Of a DNA stretch of 64,000 bases, positions 1 to 11,084 are shown piece after piece. Source of the DNA: Dichetophora obliterata. Its lineage: Eukaryota; Arthropoda; Insecta; Diptera; Sciomyzidae. The notes below the pieces were generated by a model. That model had not been told where the DNA came from, did no database searches, and worked only from the letters and a program-made list of their open reading frames with translations. Each line of letters opens with the position of its first letter. Within the stretch, counting starts at the first letter, position 1. Location: contig OY986438.1 in the NCBI GenBank assembly GCA_963920525.1, forward strand, positions 99,621,349 through 99,685,348, read 5' to 3'. Made by a program: the position numbers and the translations under genes.

Positions 1-519
1 CATGTGATTTACAAGAAAATAAATTGTTGCCACAGATAAAGAAAAAATGGGGAGGGAAGGAAAAGAATAAAGGCAATTGCTTTCATTTTCGTAGAAATTG
101 CAGTCATTTTCTTAAATAAGAGTTGTTGGAGAACTAATGAGAGTACATGGAGTATCAGCGCCATTCCAAGCATCTTTGGCACCCTGGCTCAGAATTTTTT
201 TTGCGCCCTTTCTAATTTGTTAACGTATCATTTCAAAGGTGAGAGAGGATCTGTGGGAAAATGTAGAAAAATGCTTATGTTAAAACATATTCAAATTTAT
301 TTAAATCTTATATGTGACAAAGACTTAATTAAAAAATATTTTTTTAGGCAGTGGCCGTTGCAAAATCATCAAAAAAATTGTCGTATTGAATTGAGTTTGC
401 GACGCACAGTGTTTTGCGCTCATACACATTTGGAAATAAATAGAAGCAGTACTCCTATGATAATGAAATTTTTTATGATTAGTACGCTATCTAAGAAAAA
501 TACTAAAAATTCTTTGAAT
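1..519. other. no gene recognised, AT-rich
   Basis: I see no conserved protein motif, terminal repeat or RNA gene here. The open frames on both strands are short, Leu/Phe/Lys-rich translations of AT-rich DNA and look like chance. Confidence 0.5.
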
Positions 520-524
520 CGGTT

Positions 525-790
525 AGTTCTTAGAGGTACCGCCTTTGGACCTATATTAAATTTTTGCATAATTTTGTATAGGAGGTAGACACAAAAATTT
601 AACGATCTTAATAAAATTTGGTCAAAAGGCTTTGACATATAAAGTTATAGATGTATACTTAAAGTGGTGTTAATCAATTTGTTTTAAGGGGTACTTCCAT
701 GGGACCTATATTAAATTTTTACTTAATTTTGTATGTGAGTTAGACGCAAAAGTTGACCAATCTTAATAAAATTTGGTCAAAATCAATCTC
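525..790. repeat. two direct copies of a ~165-bp dispersed repeat
   Basis: Two similar stretches follow each other, about 540-620 and 695-785. Both contain GGACCTATATTAAATTTTT followed by an AATTTTGTAT segment and then CTTAATAAAATTTGGTCAAA. The same unit occurs in the opposite orientation, also in tandem, at about 44330-44860. A diverged piece (AGATGTATACTTA followed by a TCAAT box) lies near 9503-9560. This is a dispersed family that tends to form short tandem runs. Its type is unknown. Confidence 0.6.
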
Positions 791-1214
791 CTTAAGACAA
801 ATCTCCTTAAGACATGTAAAATATATGAAAGTCTTATTTTCTTTTGTCTGGTTTTGTTTCAAAGAGTCACTCTGCACAAGGTTCATTTATTTATTTATTT
901 AGGTATTGAGCTCGCTTTCAATTGCCACAACTTAATAAATAAGCTTTGGCTCTGTCTTTATAGCTCTGTATCTCAGTTTTTGCCTTGCTCGAGCCTCATC
1001 AGTTTTTTTTTTGTGCGCTCATGGCAGAATAACCATGTTGATGCAATTTGGAGAGCAAAAAAACGAGAGAGCAAAACATTGGCGTAGCTATAATGCCACT
1101 GTTGACAATTTATGCTTATTCGTTCAGCCATAGGGATGTAAAATTTACTTGTAACCGTATAAACCAATTGAGTACTCAGATTTTATGTACACGGAAAAAA
1201 ATGGTCCGTAGATA

Positions 1215-1568
1215 TGTGGTGCTCTATTACATCAACACATAGAGTAAATCTCTACAGCCTATTTTACCTGTTCGTTACATTGATTCTTACCTTTTTGTTA
1301 CATTAATACTTACCTTTTGTTATATTGTACTAACCTTTAGTTTCATTAATAACGTATTATACTTACACTTGCCTATAAAACACTTGTTATAAAAAAACAT
1401 TTTGAATTGTATTCAGTTATTATAATTTCAGAAATTTTCATTTTGAAAATTTCAGTATTAAAAATTTGTTCAAAGAAAATTGTTCGAATAAAAAAATTAT
1501 AAAATAAAAAAATGGTTTTAAAATAAAAAAATGAATTTTAAACGAAATCCATAAACGTTCGCACTAAA
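1215..1568 (+). repeat. 5' LTR of the Ty3/gypsy element
   Basis: It starts TGTGGTGCTCTATTACATCA and ends near GTTCGCACTAAA, the same as the 3' LTR. It contains CTTACCTTT/GTTACATTAATA mini-repeats and a TATAAAA box. At 354 bp it is 44 bp shorter than the 3' LTR because it lacks one block of the mini-repeat. Confidence 0.92.
1374..1380 (+). promoter_or_regulatory. TATA box in the 5' LTR
   Basis: TATAAAA lies in the context GCCTATAAAACA within the LTR. The identical context is at 3834-3840 in the 3' LTR. The position is consistent with the U3 promoter, but the start site is not determinable from sequence alone. Confidence 0.45.
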
Positions 1569-1570
1569 AC

Positions 1571-1588
1571 TGGCGATCCTGCGACCAA
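1571..1588 (+). other. putative tRNA primer-binding site
   Basis: TGGCGATCCTGCG begins 2-3 bases after the 5' LTR and opens with TGG, the complement of a tRNA CCA tail. The TGGCGA start resembles tRNA-Arg type primer sites of several fly Ty3/gypsy elements, but the exact tRNA is not identified. TGGCGATCCT recurs about 21 bp downstream. Confidence 0.5.
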
Positions 1589-1763
1589 AATTGGCGATCC
1601 TACAAACCGCACTAAAATTGGCGCTCAACAACAGGGAGCAGTAAAATGACTACATCAATTTAAAAACAAAGCGACACCAATTCCACTACAGAGTCCCAAG
1701 CAAATTCTAATGGCAACAACTCATCAACAGACATTGGCACTACATCAGCAGATGGCTTAATTA

Positions 1764-3617
1764 ATGAGAATCGGCCAAATCAAACACGTTCCACAACAGA
1801 TACGCCAACGCCCACTACACCTACGGTTGATACAGCTACAGCAGCACCAGCAACTGCTTCTGCACCAAGAACAACAAGTAGCATCAAAAACAAAAAACAA
1901 ACAGTTACACTGGACAGAGAACACACTACAGGCATTTACAACAATCAAAGATAGTTTTGCAAAGGAAACACTACTCAATCACATCAGTAGTAATGCAAAA
2001 TTATCGATTGCCGTAGACGCATCAAACACAGCCATTGGCGGCGTTTTACAACAACAGAATAACGGTACACTAGAACCATTAGCCTTTTTCTCAAAAAAGT
2101 TATCAAAGTCAGAAACGAAATACAGTACATTCGACAGAGAATTACTAGCCATATACTTAAACATCAAACACTTTAGACACTACCTAGAAGGAAACAATTT
2201 TACGGTATACACAGATCACAAACCACTGATTAACGCTATACATTCACAAACAGAACGCAGTTCCAGACAAACAAGACACTTAGAATACATTGCACAATTC
2301 ACACATGACATTAAACACATTAAAGGTTCAGAAAACACGGTAGCAGATGCACTTTCACGAGCTGAAATAGAAGCTTTTGCCTGCACAGACATCAACCTGA
2401 GAACACTATACAAAGAACAGAACATAGACACAGAATTGCAAGATATACTAAATAACCACAGATACGAGCTCGAACAGATACTCATACCGGTACTCAACAT
2501 TAAAATTTGGTGCGAACAGAAAAATTCTTTAACACGAACTTACATACCACAGACTTTACGAAAACAAGTATTCGAACAACTACACAACATAGCACATCCT
2601 GGTACACGAACTTCACGGCGATTACTTACACAAAGATATTTCTGGCCGAATATGAATACACACGTTAACAAATGGGCACAAGAATGCGTTAGATGTCAAC
2701 GCTCAAAAATACACAAGCACACGAAGACAATACCACTCAAAATCAGCATACCACACGGACGTTTCGAACATATCCACGTTGATATAGTCGGTCCTTTGCC
2801 AATTTCAAAAGGGTATAGATACCTACTTACCGTAGTCGACAGGAACACTCGTTGGCCAGAAGCATTTCCGCTGAAAGACACAAACACCGACACGATAGTC
2901 GACACTCTTCAAAGAGAGTATATTTCACGTTTTGGAGTTCCATTGAAAGTTACCTCTGATCGAGGAGCACAATTCACTTCCGCGACCTTTAACACATTTC
3001 TTAAAAATCTCGGTTGCCAACATATAACTTCTTCGGCTTACCACCCACAAGCCAACGGCATGGTAGAGCGTTTTCACCGCCAGTTAAAGGTTTCCCTTAT
3101 CGCAACAAACAACCAGACAAATTGGTTCACAGAGTTGCCACTAGTTCTTCTGGGCCTTAGATCCTCAGTCAAGGAAGACATCAAAGCGTCGCCAGCTGAG
3201 ATGGTCTTTGGCCAGCCGCTCAGATTACCGAAACAAATAGTAATTCGCAACAATGAAACTTTAAACCCTTCAGAGATGCTTCCAAAAATAAAACAAGTAG
3301 TCAAAAACAAACAATCACTCATTTCACACCATAACACAAAATTGCAACAACACGTCCCTAAGGAACTCAACACTCGTAAATTTGTCTTCGTTAGAAACGA
3401 CACCATACACAGCAAGCTCAAGGAACCCTATGATGGACCTTTCGAAGTAATCAACCGAAACCCAAAATACTTCACAATACTCAAAAATAACACTCATACT
3501 ACAGTTAGTTTAGACCGTTTAAAACCAGCATCAATTAATACAGACACAACAATTACAACACAATCTAAAAGAAAGGTACATTTTAATTTACTCAGAAATA
3601 CAACAAGATTCATTTGA
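1764..3617 (+). CDS. Ty3/gypsy Pol fragment: RNase H plus integrase
   Basis: The 617-residue open frame covers the C-terminal part of a retrotransposon polyprotein. Residues 1-45 are a Gln/His-rich stretch from the junction with the gag leader. RNase H covers about 48-200, with acidic residues D85 (VDAS), E126 (DRELLA), D151 (YTDHKPL) and D195 (ADALSR). The integrase zinc-binding HHCC is H274, H278, C308 and C311. The integrase core triad is D340, D399 (TSDRGAQF) and E435 (GMVERFHR), a D,D-35-E spacing. Reverse transcriptase, protease and gag are absent through deletion. The first Met is probably not a natural start. No stop or frameshift occurs inside, suggesting a young copy or one formed by template switching. 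In a full element these domains degrade the RNA of the hybrid and join cDNA to the chromosome. Confidence 0.93.
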   Translation: MRIGQIKHVPQQIRQRPLHLRLIQLQQHQQLLLHQEQQVASKTKNKQLHWTENTLQAFTTIKDSFAKETLLNHISSNAKLSIAVDASNTAIGGVLQQQNNGTLEPLAFFSKKLSKSETKYSTFDRELLAIYLNIKHFRHYLEGNNFTVYTDHKPLINAIHSQTERSSRQTRHLEYIAQFTHDIKHIKGSENTVADALSRAEIEAFACTDINLRTLYKEQNIDTELQDILNNHRYELEQILIPVLNIKIWCEQKNSLTRTYIPQTLRKQVFEQLHNIAHPGTRTSRRLLTQRYFWPNMNTHVNKWAQECVRCQRSKIHKHTKTIPLKISIPHGRFEHIHVDIVGPLPISKGYRYLLTVVDRNTRWPEAFPLKDTNTDTIVDTLQREYISRFGVPLKVTSDRGAQFTSATFNTFLKNLGCQHITSSAYHPQANGMVERFHRQLKVSLIATNNQTNWFTELPLVLLGLRSSVKEDIKASPAEMVFGQPLRLPKQIVIRNNETLNPSEMLPKIKQVVKNKQSLISHHNTKLQQHVPKELNTRKFVFVRNDTIHSKLKEPYDGPFEVINRNPKYFTILKNNTHTTVSLDRLKPASINTDTTITTQSKRKVHFNLLRNTTRFI

Positions 3618-3630
3618 GGAGGGGGAATAA
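3616..3630 (+). other. polypurine tract
   Basis: GAGGAGGGGGAATAA directly precedes the 3' LTR and overlaps the pol stop codon. A purine run in this position primes plus-strand DNA synthesis in LTR retrotransposons. Confidence 0.8.
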
Positions 3631-4028
3631 TGTGGTGCTCTATTACATCACCACATAGAGTAAATCTCTACAGCCTATTTTACCTGTTCGTTACATTGAT
3701 ACTTACCTTTTTGTTACATTAATACTTACCTTTTGTTATATTGTACTTACCTTTAGTTACATTAATACTTACCTCTTTGTTATATTGTACTTACCTTTAG
3801 TTTCATTAATAACGTATTATACTTACACTTGCCTATAAAACACTTGTTATAAAAAAACATTTTAAATTGTATTCAGTTATTATAATTTCAGAAATTTTCA
3901 TTTTGAAAATTTCAGTATTAAAAATTTGTTCAAAGAAAATTGTTCGAATAAAAAAATTATAAAATAAAAAATTGGTTTTAAAATAAAAAAATGAATTTTA
4001 AACGAAATCCATAAACGTTCGCACTAAA
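3631..4028 (+). repeat. 3' LTR of the Ty3/gypsy element
   Basis: It matches the 5' LTR end to end except for a few substitutions and a 44-bp tandem gain in the CTTACCTTT/TTACATTAATACTTACC block (about 3740-3800). Confidence 0.92.
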
Positions 4029-4796
4029 GATATTACTTTATTTTCAAGAAAAACTACACATGAACACAGTGCTTTAGTCATTTTAATGAAATCACACCGC
4101 AAAATAACGTTGTAAGTTTTTATTTTGCGGTGAAAAATAGTGAAATATTCCATATGCACCACTAATCAAAATGTGAAAGCAAAAGTTCCTGTACGAGAAC
4201 ATAAAAACTTGTTGTGTGCACAGTGAAAATTACATTATTTCTTTTTAGTTTTGAGCTATACAGTACTTTTAAATGACAGCTGCTGCAACCTGCAATGGCT
4301 ACCCTGTCCTTAAGCGTTCAGCTTGCCTTAATTGTATTTTCGCGTCAAGTTCGTCAAGTAAAGCACAGTTATCAGTGAAGTAAAGTTTCAAGAAATAAAA
4401 TAATTTTTGCAAACAAAGAAAACAAATAAAAACAACAAAAGAAAACGGTGTTTTAATATTCAAACAAAAAGATAATTCATGGTGTAACGTATATGGTAAA
4501 ACAATGCAATGGAAATAGTTATGTTATAAATAAATGTTAAGATTCTTGAAATAGAAAAATTTTTGGGACAAAAGACTTTCCCTATAATTTATAAAATGCA
4601 TTTTAAGTGTTTATATACAATAAACAAAAATAAAACTTCCAAATAAATAATTGTTTCATTTCATCAAAAAAAAAATAAAAGGAGCATTTCAAAAATAAAC
4701 ATAGTAATATTTTTGATTGATTGGTTGACTATTACTCTAAAAGTAATAAATCTAATAAATCTCTTATTAATGTTTTATCAAAACAAAATTTCATGG
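4029..4796. other. interior of the P-like element, non-coding
   Basis: Lies between the retrotransposon and the hAT element. It has inverted CACCGCAAAATAA / TTATTTTGCGGTG motifs at about 4096-4133. I find no transposase-like frame. By position it is interior sequence of the outer element that the 685-bp copy at 32461 has lost. Confidence 0.4.
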
Positions 4797-4804
4797 GCAA
4801 CACA

Positions 4805-7800
4805 CAGGGTTCGTATTTGCTCACTCATGAAGCTTCATGAATATGAAGGAATTTTTTGCTCAAAAAAAAACCTACTCATATTTATTTTTGTGAAGAGATG
4901 AGCAGATTTTTTTTGTTCATAAACTGAAGAAGAGCAAACCAGTTTGTGAACAAGAACATTTTTTACTCTTTCGAATAAAATGTTGCTATTTATCTCTTCT
5001 TCAATGTTTCACTTCTCGTTCGTTGGCTCTTCATTTGTTCATGAATTTTATACGAAGTGGTGAAGGCAACGGATGATACTCTCGTTCGTTTCGTTTAATT
5101 TTGTTTTTTAGGGCGCGTTTATAGTGGCGACTTGTTGCTGGGCCGGACCGAGAAGGAAACGCGTCCTGCCAAAAGCAGCTGGAAGTGCGTATAGTGCGCG
5201 CTTGTCGCTGGTGACTTGTTTCAGCTGGTTTTTGACTATTTTGGTTTGTTTGTATATATTAGTTTTTTTTTGTTTATTTTTGCAACCGAAGCATCAAAAA
5301 AGCCACATGATTTCGTTCATTCATTTTGCTTTCCTCAAACCAACAAGTGCAGAGACGAAAATTCGAAAAACACTGCTGAAACGCGCTTCCTGCAACTGCA
5401 AGTCGTTTCAAGTCACTTGAGGTACCAACTTGTTTCGACTTTTTTCGCAAGTGTTTTCTGCTGGTTTTTGTTGCCTTCTTGTTGTGTTTTTATTTCAAAT
5501 TTTTTTTGACAAAAAAGAAGATCGTAGAAAGAAAGCACAATAAAAAAACGTACATCAGCTGCTGGCCCAAGATTTTCTGATGCTATGACTCAGCTAAAAC
5601 GCACTTCAAGCCGCATGAAGCCACTTGATCATCCAAGTGGTTTAAACTTTTTTTAACATTTTTCTTTAGGTTCTGTTTTTGTTGTATTATTTTTGATTTT
5701 AAACAACACAAAACTAATCTAAACAAATTTGTTATATCTTGTTGCTGCTATTTTTGATTGTTTACTTTTGTGCTTAAAATCAAATGGAAAGGAAGAGCGC
5801 ACGTAAGAAAATTTGATAATCTTCGATTCTCTGTTTTAGATAAAACTCACTTGCAGCCGCTAATCGACGAATTGCTTCACCGGCTGGTTTAGCTTTTTTC
5901 ACTATTTCTCTTTTTGTTTTCTGTGTGCAACAGTTGATAGAAATTTATCTTTGTTGCTTCTTTATAGTGCTGTTTCTGTGTGTATTTTTTGCGGGCAAGA
6001 AAATACAGCATAACAACAGCGAAATTTCGTGTTCTTGTATGCTTATTACTTTTCTTGTTTGTCTTCTTTGTTGCTATCGTGTGGTTCTTTGTTTTTTTGA
6101 ATGAGTGAATTCAAGGAAATACAGAATCGATCGCGACGCTGGCAGTCAAGTGTGCTGCAATTTGTGGTTTTTTCGTGTATCAATATTTTTCCGAGGAATT
6201 TAGTTTGCTACCGCCAGCGTTGCCAACTTTGTGGGAAAAATCCCTTTTCATTCGTTTGTTCATTTTACACACTTGCTTTTGTGCACAAAAAAAAAAAAGA
6301 AAAGACGAAGAAAAGGAGCAACAGCAAAAACAACAAAAAAATTGTTTTCCTTATTTCCTTTTAAATTTCATGTTATTTAACGAAAGTAATAAGTAAGCAA
6401 CGTGTAAAATGAATCAAAACACAAGCAAACCGTGCGAGCGAGCGAGAAACCAACAATCGGGAAGATGGAAACCAGCGCACAAGTCACTTGAAGTTGCAAG
6501 CTCGGCTGGCACTATATGCATTTTGAGCTTGTTTCATACGATTGTATGTGCAGCGTTTTCCAGCTTTCCTTCTCGGTTCGGTCCGGTCCAGCAACAAGTC
6601 GCCACTATAAATGCGCCCTTAGATACACACAACGTGTGCACGCTGTTATGTATTGAAGCGAGGCATTGAAATGGCTTGAATGTTTGTGTGTATGTATGTT
6701 AAGCAGCGTGGCAACAAGAATGCAATAACAAAGCATTGTGGGATTCTATGAAAAGTTTAATAAACAGCCGCAGCTTTGTTTTTGATACGCATGCACAGTG
6801 GCTCATATGATGGTTGATAGCAAATAAAATTTACCTTTTCTATTTTGGGGGTTACAAATTCCACCAGTTGGGTAAAAAATTTAGAAATATGCCACCTAAT
6901 AATGTGTATTTTGACGTGTTTTAAACGTCAGTTATCAGTGGTAGGAGGCCGCTGATTTTGAATCTGAAGTCAGAATTTTAAAATTCGAGTTAGTTGATAG
7001 GGTTCCCACCTTATTTTTTTAATTTTTACGAATTCGGGGCCGGCAAAAAAAAATGGCACACTAAAAATGGGTCGCTGAATCCAAATCCATGGTCAGAATT
7101 TAAAAATTATGTAATTTTGAAATATTAGGGTTGCCACCTAATAATATGTTTTTTAAGAGTTTTAAATTATAATTATAGAGCAATAAACAAAGAGCGAAAA
7201 AATAAAATTTTATGTTTATAAAAAAAAGAATGTTAATCATAATTACCTCTTACTTAAAAAAAATAAAATGGGTTATGTAAATTTTTTTCTTGTCAAAAAA
7301 AAAAAAAAATAACATGAATTAATTTGTTCCATAAAATGTTTTAAGTGTATACATAAATTTTTCCATCGCCTGCTGTTTTTGTGAAAAAATATTTTTGTAC
7401 TTGGTATACATATTTCTCAATTTTTTACCCTACAGGTGGAATTTGTATCCCCCAAAATAGAAAAAGTAAATTTTATTTGCTAACAACCATCATATGAGCC
7501 ACTGTGCATGCGTACCAAAAACAAAGCTGTGGCTGTTTATTAAACTTTCCATAGAATCCCACAATGATCTGTTATTGCATTCTTGTTGCCACGCTGCTTA
7601 ACATACATACACACAAACATTTAAGCCATTTCAATGCCTCGCTTCAATACAACACAGCATGCACACGTTGTGTGTATCTAAAAAACAAAATTAAACGAAA
7701 CGAACGAGAGCATCATCCGTTGCCTTCACCACTTCATGAAAATTTCATGAACAAATGAAGAGCCAACGAAAGACAAGTAAAGCATTGAAGAATAGATGAA

Positions 7801-7997
7801 TAGCAACAGTCTCTTCAAAAGAGTAAAAAATGTTCTTGTTCACCAACTAGTTTGCTCTTCATCAGTTCATGAACAAAAAAAAAATTTGCTCATCTCTTCA
7901 CAAAAACGAGCTCCTCACTTTGATTTTTCTTCATATTCTTAAATGAATGAATAGAAGCAGAAATGAGCAGTTCATGAATGAGCAAATGCGAACCCTG
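4805..7997. mobile_element. foldback hAT-type element with 8-bp TSD
   Basis: The ends are CAGGGTTCG and CGAACCCTG, flanked by an exact 8-bp duplication GCAACACA (4797-4804 and 7998-8005). CAGGG ends and 8-bp duplications are typical of hAT. After removing the nested 5111-6618 insertion, the two halves form inverted arms of about 575 bp (4805-6880 versus 7422-7997) around a loop of about 540 bp. The arms are rich in TTCATGAA/GAGCAAA motifs. There is no transposase, so the element is non-autonomous. The loop holds two diverged copies of GCCACCTAATAATRTG (about 6891 and 7135). Confidence 0.92.
5111..6618. mobile_element. PIF/Harbinger-like element nested in the hAT arm
   Basis: The inverted ends GGGCGCGTTTATAGTGG and CCACTATAAATGCGCCC continue imperfectly for about 50 bp through CCGGACCGAGAAGGAAA. 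A 3-bp TTA duplication (5108-5110 and 6619-6621) flanks the copy, as expected of PIF/Harbinger elements. The intact hAT right arm near 7680 gives the empty site, confirming both junctions. The 1508 bp carry no recognisable transposase or Myb-like gene. Subterminal CAAGTCACTTGA motifs appear at both ends (about 5408 and 6479). Confidence 0.85.
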
Positions 7998-8540
7998 GCA
8001 ACACAGTAAAAGCGACACGGAAGGTTAGCAGTGTACACATTTGCGCATACGGTAAAATTACGTTTGAACACAGTAAAATTTAACATTTAATGGATAAAAA
8101 TGTACATAGGAATGAATCAGAAAATGCTTTCTTAAACTCAGTAAAATGTGATACTTTTATTAGGAAAATGTTCAGTTTTGGCTCTCCTGTAGCACAATTA
8201 CAGGAAAAAACAATACATTTTGTATGAAATTTATATAAAACATGTAAAAAAACTAAACAAAAATCTTAACAATTTCATAAAATGAGCCGTGTTTTAAGAT
8301 TTAATATTTAATTAATTATTTTTATTAATATATTTTTTTTATTTTACATAATTAATTGTAGTTTGGCCTTAAATGGAGCAAATGAAAGTTTATTTTTAAT
8401 ATAATTTTCATTCGACTACTTATTTCGATTGTGCAATAACCAATTTGTTGTGTAATTTTATTTGTGCACGGCTGGTTTAAACTGTCAAAATATATTTTGA
8501 CAAGTGAAACTGCTGTTGGAAAACATAAAATTCATTTATA

Positions 8541-8967
8541 GCCCAAACAGAATGAGCATAGCCAACACGTAGCGAGCTGTCGAAAACATAGCCAACGAAA
8601 TGTTGTGCACAGAATAGAATTTGTGTTGATAACGCAGATAGAGCTTTATGCTTACAATATTTTGTTATTTTTTACTAAATTAATAGATACAGCCTTTTGC
8701 ATATAATAATTTGTTTGTTTTTTTACTAAATTGGACTAATATGTTTTAGTCAATTTTAAGTTTTCTAATTTTAACTATGTATTTTGACATTTCGCTATCG
8801 TTGGCTGCGGCAAAAGTTAAAAGTTCGTCAACATTTTTGTGTCGGCTGCGTTCGCTACGTGTTGGTTATTTTCATTATGTTCATTTCATAGGGTTGCAAG
8901 GTAACCAACTTCTATGTTGACATTTTTTCTGTTGGCTGCGTGTTGGCTATGCTTATTCTGTTTGGAC
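8541..8967. mobile_element. 427-bp MITE with TA duplication
   Basis: The inverted ends GCCCAAACAGAATGAGCAT and ATGCTTATTCTGTTTGGAC continue with ATAGCCAACACG. TA flanks both sides. The sequence interrupts the right arm of the P-like element, and the uninterrupted arm of the 32461-33145 copy shows the empty site. Repeated GCCAACRYGTAGCG motifs lie inside. There is no coding. TA targeting suggests a Tc1/mariner-type source, but the superfamily is not proven. Confidence 0.75.
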
Positions 8968-9223
8968 TATTAGTGAAATCGACGATTGTTTGCTAATTTT
9001 ATCGTGCTGGAACGGAAGCTAACAATTGATGAACTGTTTTCGAATTATCGTGACGGGAGGAAGTTATAGGCAGTCCAGAAAATCCACTGTCAAAACTGAA
9101 TAAATAAGTAAGTAAAAATTGATAACATTTTCAAAACAGCTCATTTTGACGTTATAATTACGCCTTTGTTATTGTTTTGTTGTCGGAGAGAGCGTATTTC
9201 TACTACCTGGTTATTCTGCCATG

Positions 9224-11084
9224 GCTGCACTGTGCTAGCTGAGCACGAAGAGAAAGAGAAAAATAGAGAGCAACATGGAGTTTGTTGAAACTCTCGCAAC
9301 ACAAACGTGGCAGCTGGGATAATTTCTTAAGTATACTTTTTATTAAAATTTCGAAAGAAAAATACCTTGTAATAAAACTGTTTTACAATATGACATTTTA
9401 AAACTTTTTTCATAAAAATTGGCCTAGTACTTTTAGAGTAAAGTCGTAACATTCAATTTACACTTCAATTTTATATAATAAGTATATAGATAGATATAGA
9501 TAGATGTATACTTACAATGGTTCAAATCAATTAGTTTTCGGGGGCACCTCCCTTGTGACAAACAATTCTTAAGCATATTCAAACAATTCTTAAGCAATTT
9601 ACTGATTTAGAGCTATATTCAAATTATATTTTTTTCAAAAAGACGAAACGATGCGGAATTTATCTTTTTATAGCCTTTAAAATAAAATTTCAGGGTTATC
9701 AATTAAAAAAAAGAAACCGCCACTAATAATGTTCATGGTAATAGTAAATGTCTATCCAGTAAATTTTTAAAGTTTGTCGTTTTTGGTAGTTTTTTTTGTT
9801 ATTGTTTTTTAAAATTTACCAAAATTATTTTTTTTTATTTATTATAAAAATTCTAAAAAGAAAAACTTAAACAAAGTGATTTCTTTTAAAGCTATTTTGT
9901 ATTTATATTTTCGATTAAAAATGGTTTTAAAGAATATGTTTTCTTGAGAGCATCAAGAATACATCAAACACTACCTTGTATATTACTAAACAATTAGACA
10001 AGTTTTACATGATTTCTAACTTACACTCGTTTCTACATTTCTAACTTGAACTCGTAGAATTCGGAGACCAAACATTTTTTTATTTATTTCCACTGCGCAA
10101 AGCACTGTGCAACGTTGTTTTCGATTGAGATGATGGCTTAATCGCTAAGTCTTGTCCCATTGAATTTCGAATATAGGTATTGATCAGTTCGGGTTTTGAG
10201 AATAAACTTTCTCCCGATGCAACTGATACTGGTATTGTGAGCAGTGGTGCCAAGTACACGGAAATTACGGATTTCTACGGATATTTAAGCCTTGCACAGA
10301 TAAATGGACCACAGCGGCAAAATAAGGTAAATCTACGGACCTTTACGAAATTCATACAGAATTTTCGTATATGTCGCTTTTTTTGACCATATTTTATGTC
10401 AAAATTAATTTGAATGGCAAAGAAAATCACTCAGAAATATGTTTACTTAATTTGTAAAAATTTTGTGCTTATCAAAACTTGCAAATTCGGTTATTCGGTT
10501 TGTCAAGCAGAAAAATAAAGCGCACCATTTTTAATTCTTAACTAGAAATGAAAATACTTTTTGTAATTTATAAAAAGCGCACCCTTAATAATTTTTTTTT
10601 TTTTAATTGAATTAACGTAGAACCGTAAGTAGGTTTATAGTTTTTCTAACCTTTTATAAGCTTAACCCTACTTCTCTATTTTATAATTTTTGATACTATT
10701 TATTTGGTTTTTTCCATTTTTTTTTGCACGAGCCAACGAATTTCAAAAAAAAAAAAATTTCGTGTTCTAGCTTTGGGGCAGCTACACTCAAAAATAAAAA
10801 TGAGTATATTTTTCAAATTTTCTCTCACAAAACAAAAAAGTTCCAAATCCTCAGTTAGCATAAAAAATGAAACTAGATACAGGCCATCTCATACAAATAT
10901 CTACACACACGCACTTCGTCAGTTCTGTTTATTGCGCGCCAAACGCAGCTTTATTTAGGATCATTCTTTGCCTTCATTTACGGTTTTTTTCTGTTGTGAA
11001 AATATCTCGCCGTGGAGAAACAAATTTTCTGGAAATATTTGAAAAATAATAATATAAATAATAAAAAAAAATTATAAAATAATA
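9224..11084. other. no gene recognised
   Basis: AT-rich sequence without a recognisable gene. A diverged copy of the ~165-bp dispersed repeat lies near 9503-9560. TAGATA mini-repeats occur at about 9487-9507. The open frames near 10180-11049 show no family motif. Confidence 0.45.

Larger units (their letters stand above)
1215..4028 (+). mobile_element. Ty3/gypsy LTR retrotransposon, internally deleted
   Basis: Two long terminal repeats (1215-1568 and 3631-4028) flank a 2.06-kb interior that contains only a short gag-like leader and the RNase H/integrase end of pol. The flanking AGATA (1210-1214 and 4028-4032) is a 4-5 bp target-site duplication, so the copy inserted as a unit. Capsid, protease and the reverse transcriptase palm/fingers are missing. 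The copy is therefore non-autonomous even though its remaining frame is open. It sits inside the P-like element, about 20 bp beyond the end of its left arm. Confidence 0.92.
1020..9223. mobile_element. P-like DNA transposon, outermost layer of a nest
   Basis: The left end, CATGGCAGAATAACCATG at 1020, and the right end, which reads inward as CATGGCAGAATAACCAGG from 9223, are inverted. They match the two ends of the compact 685-bp copy at 32461-33145 in reverse orientation. About 170 bp of the left part (1020-1195) and about 1 kb of the right part (8234-9223) align with that copy. P elements also start CATGATGAAATAAC and make 8-bp duplications, so P superfamily is the best guess; hAT (CAnnG ends) is the alternative. 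The flanking 8-mers TGTGCGCT and GCTGCACT match at only 5 of 8 positions. No transposase frame is visible. Nested insertions are at 1215-4028, 4805-7997 and 8541-8967. Confidence 0.6.

Noticed and set aside
1012..1019. TGTGCGCT versus GCTGCACT (9224-9231) as the TSD of the outer P-like element
   Set aside because: Only 5 of 8 bases agree, so I do not count it as evidence of a single insertion; the arm homology is the main support.
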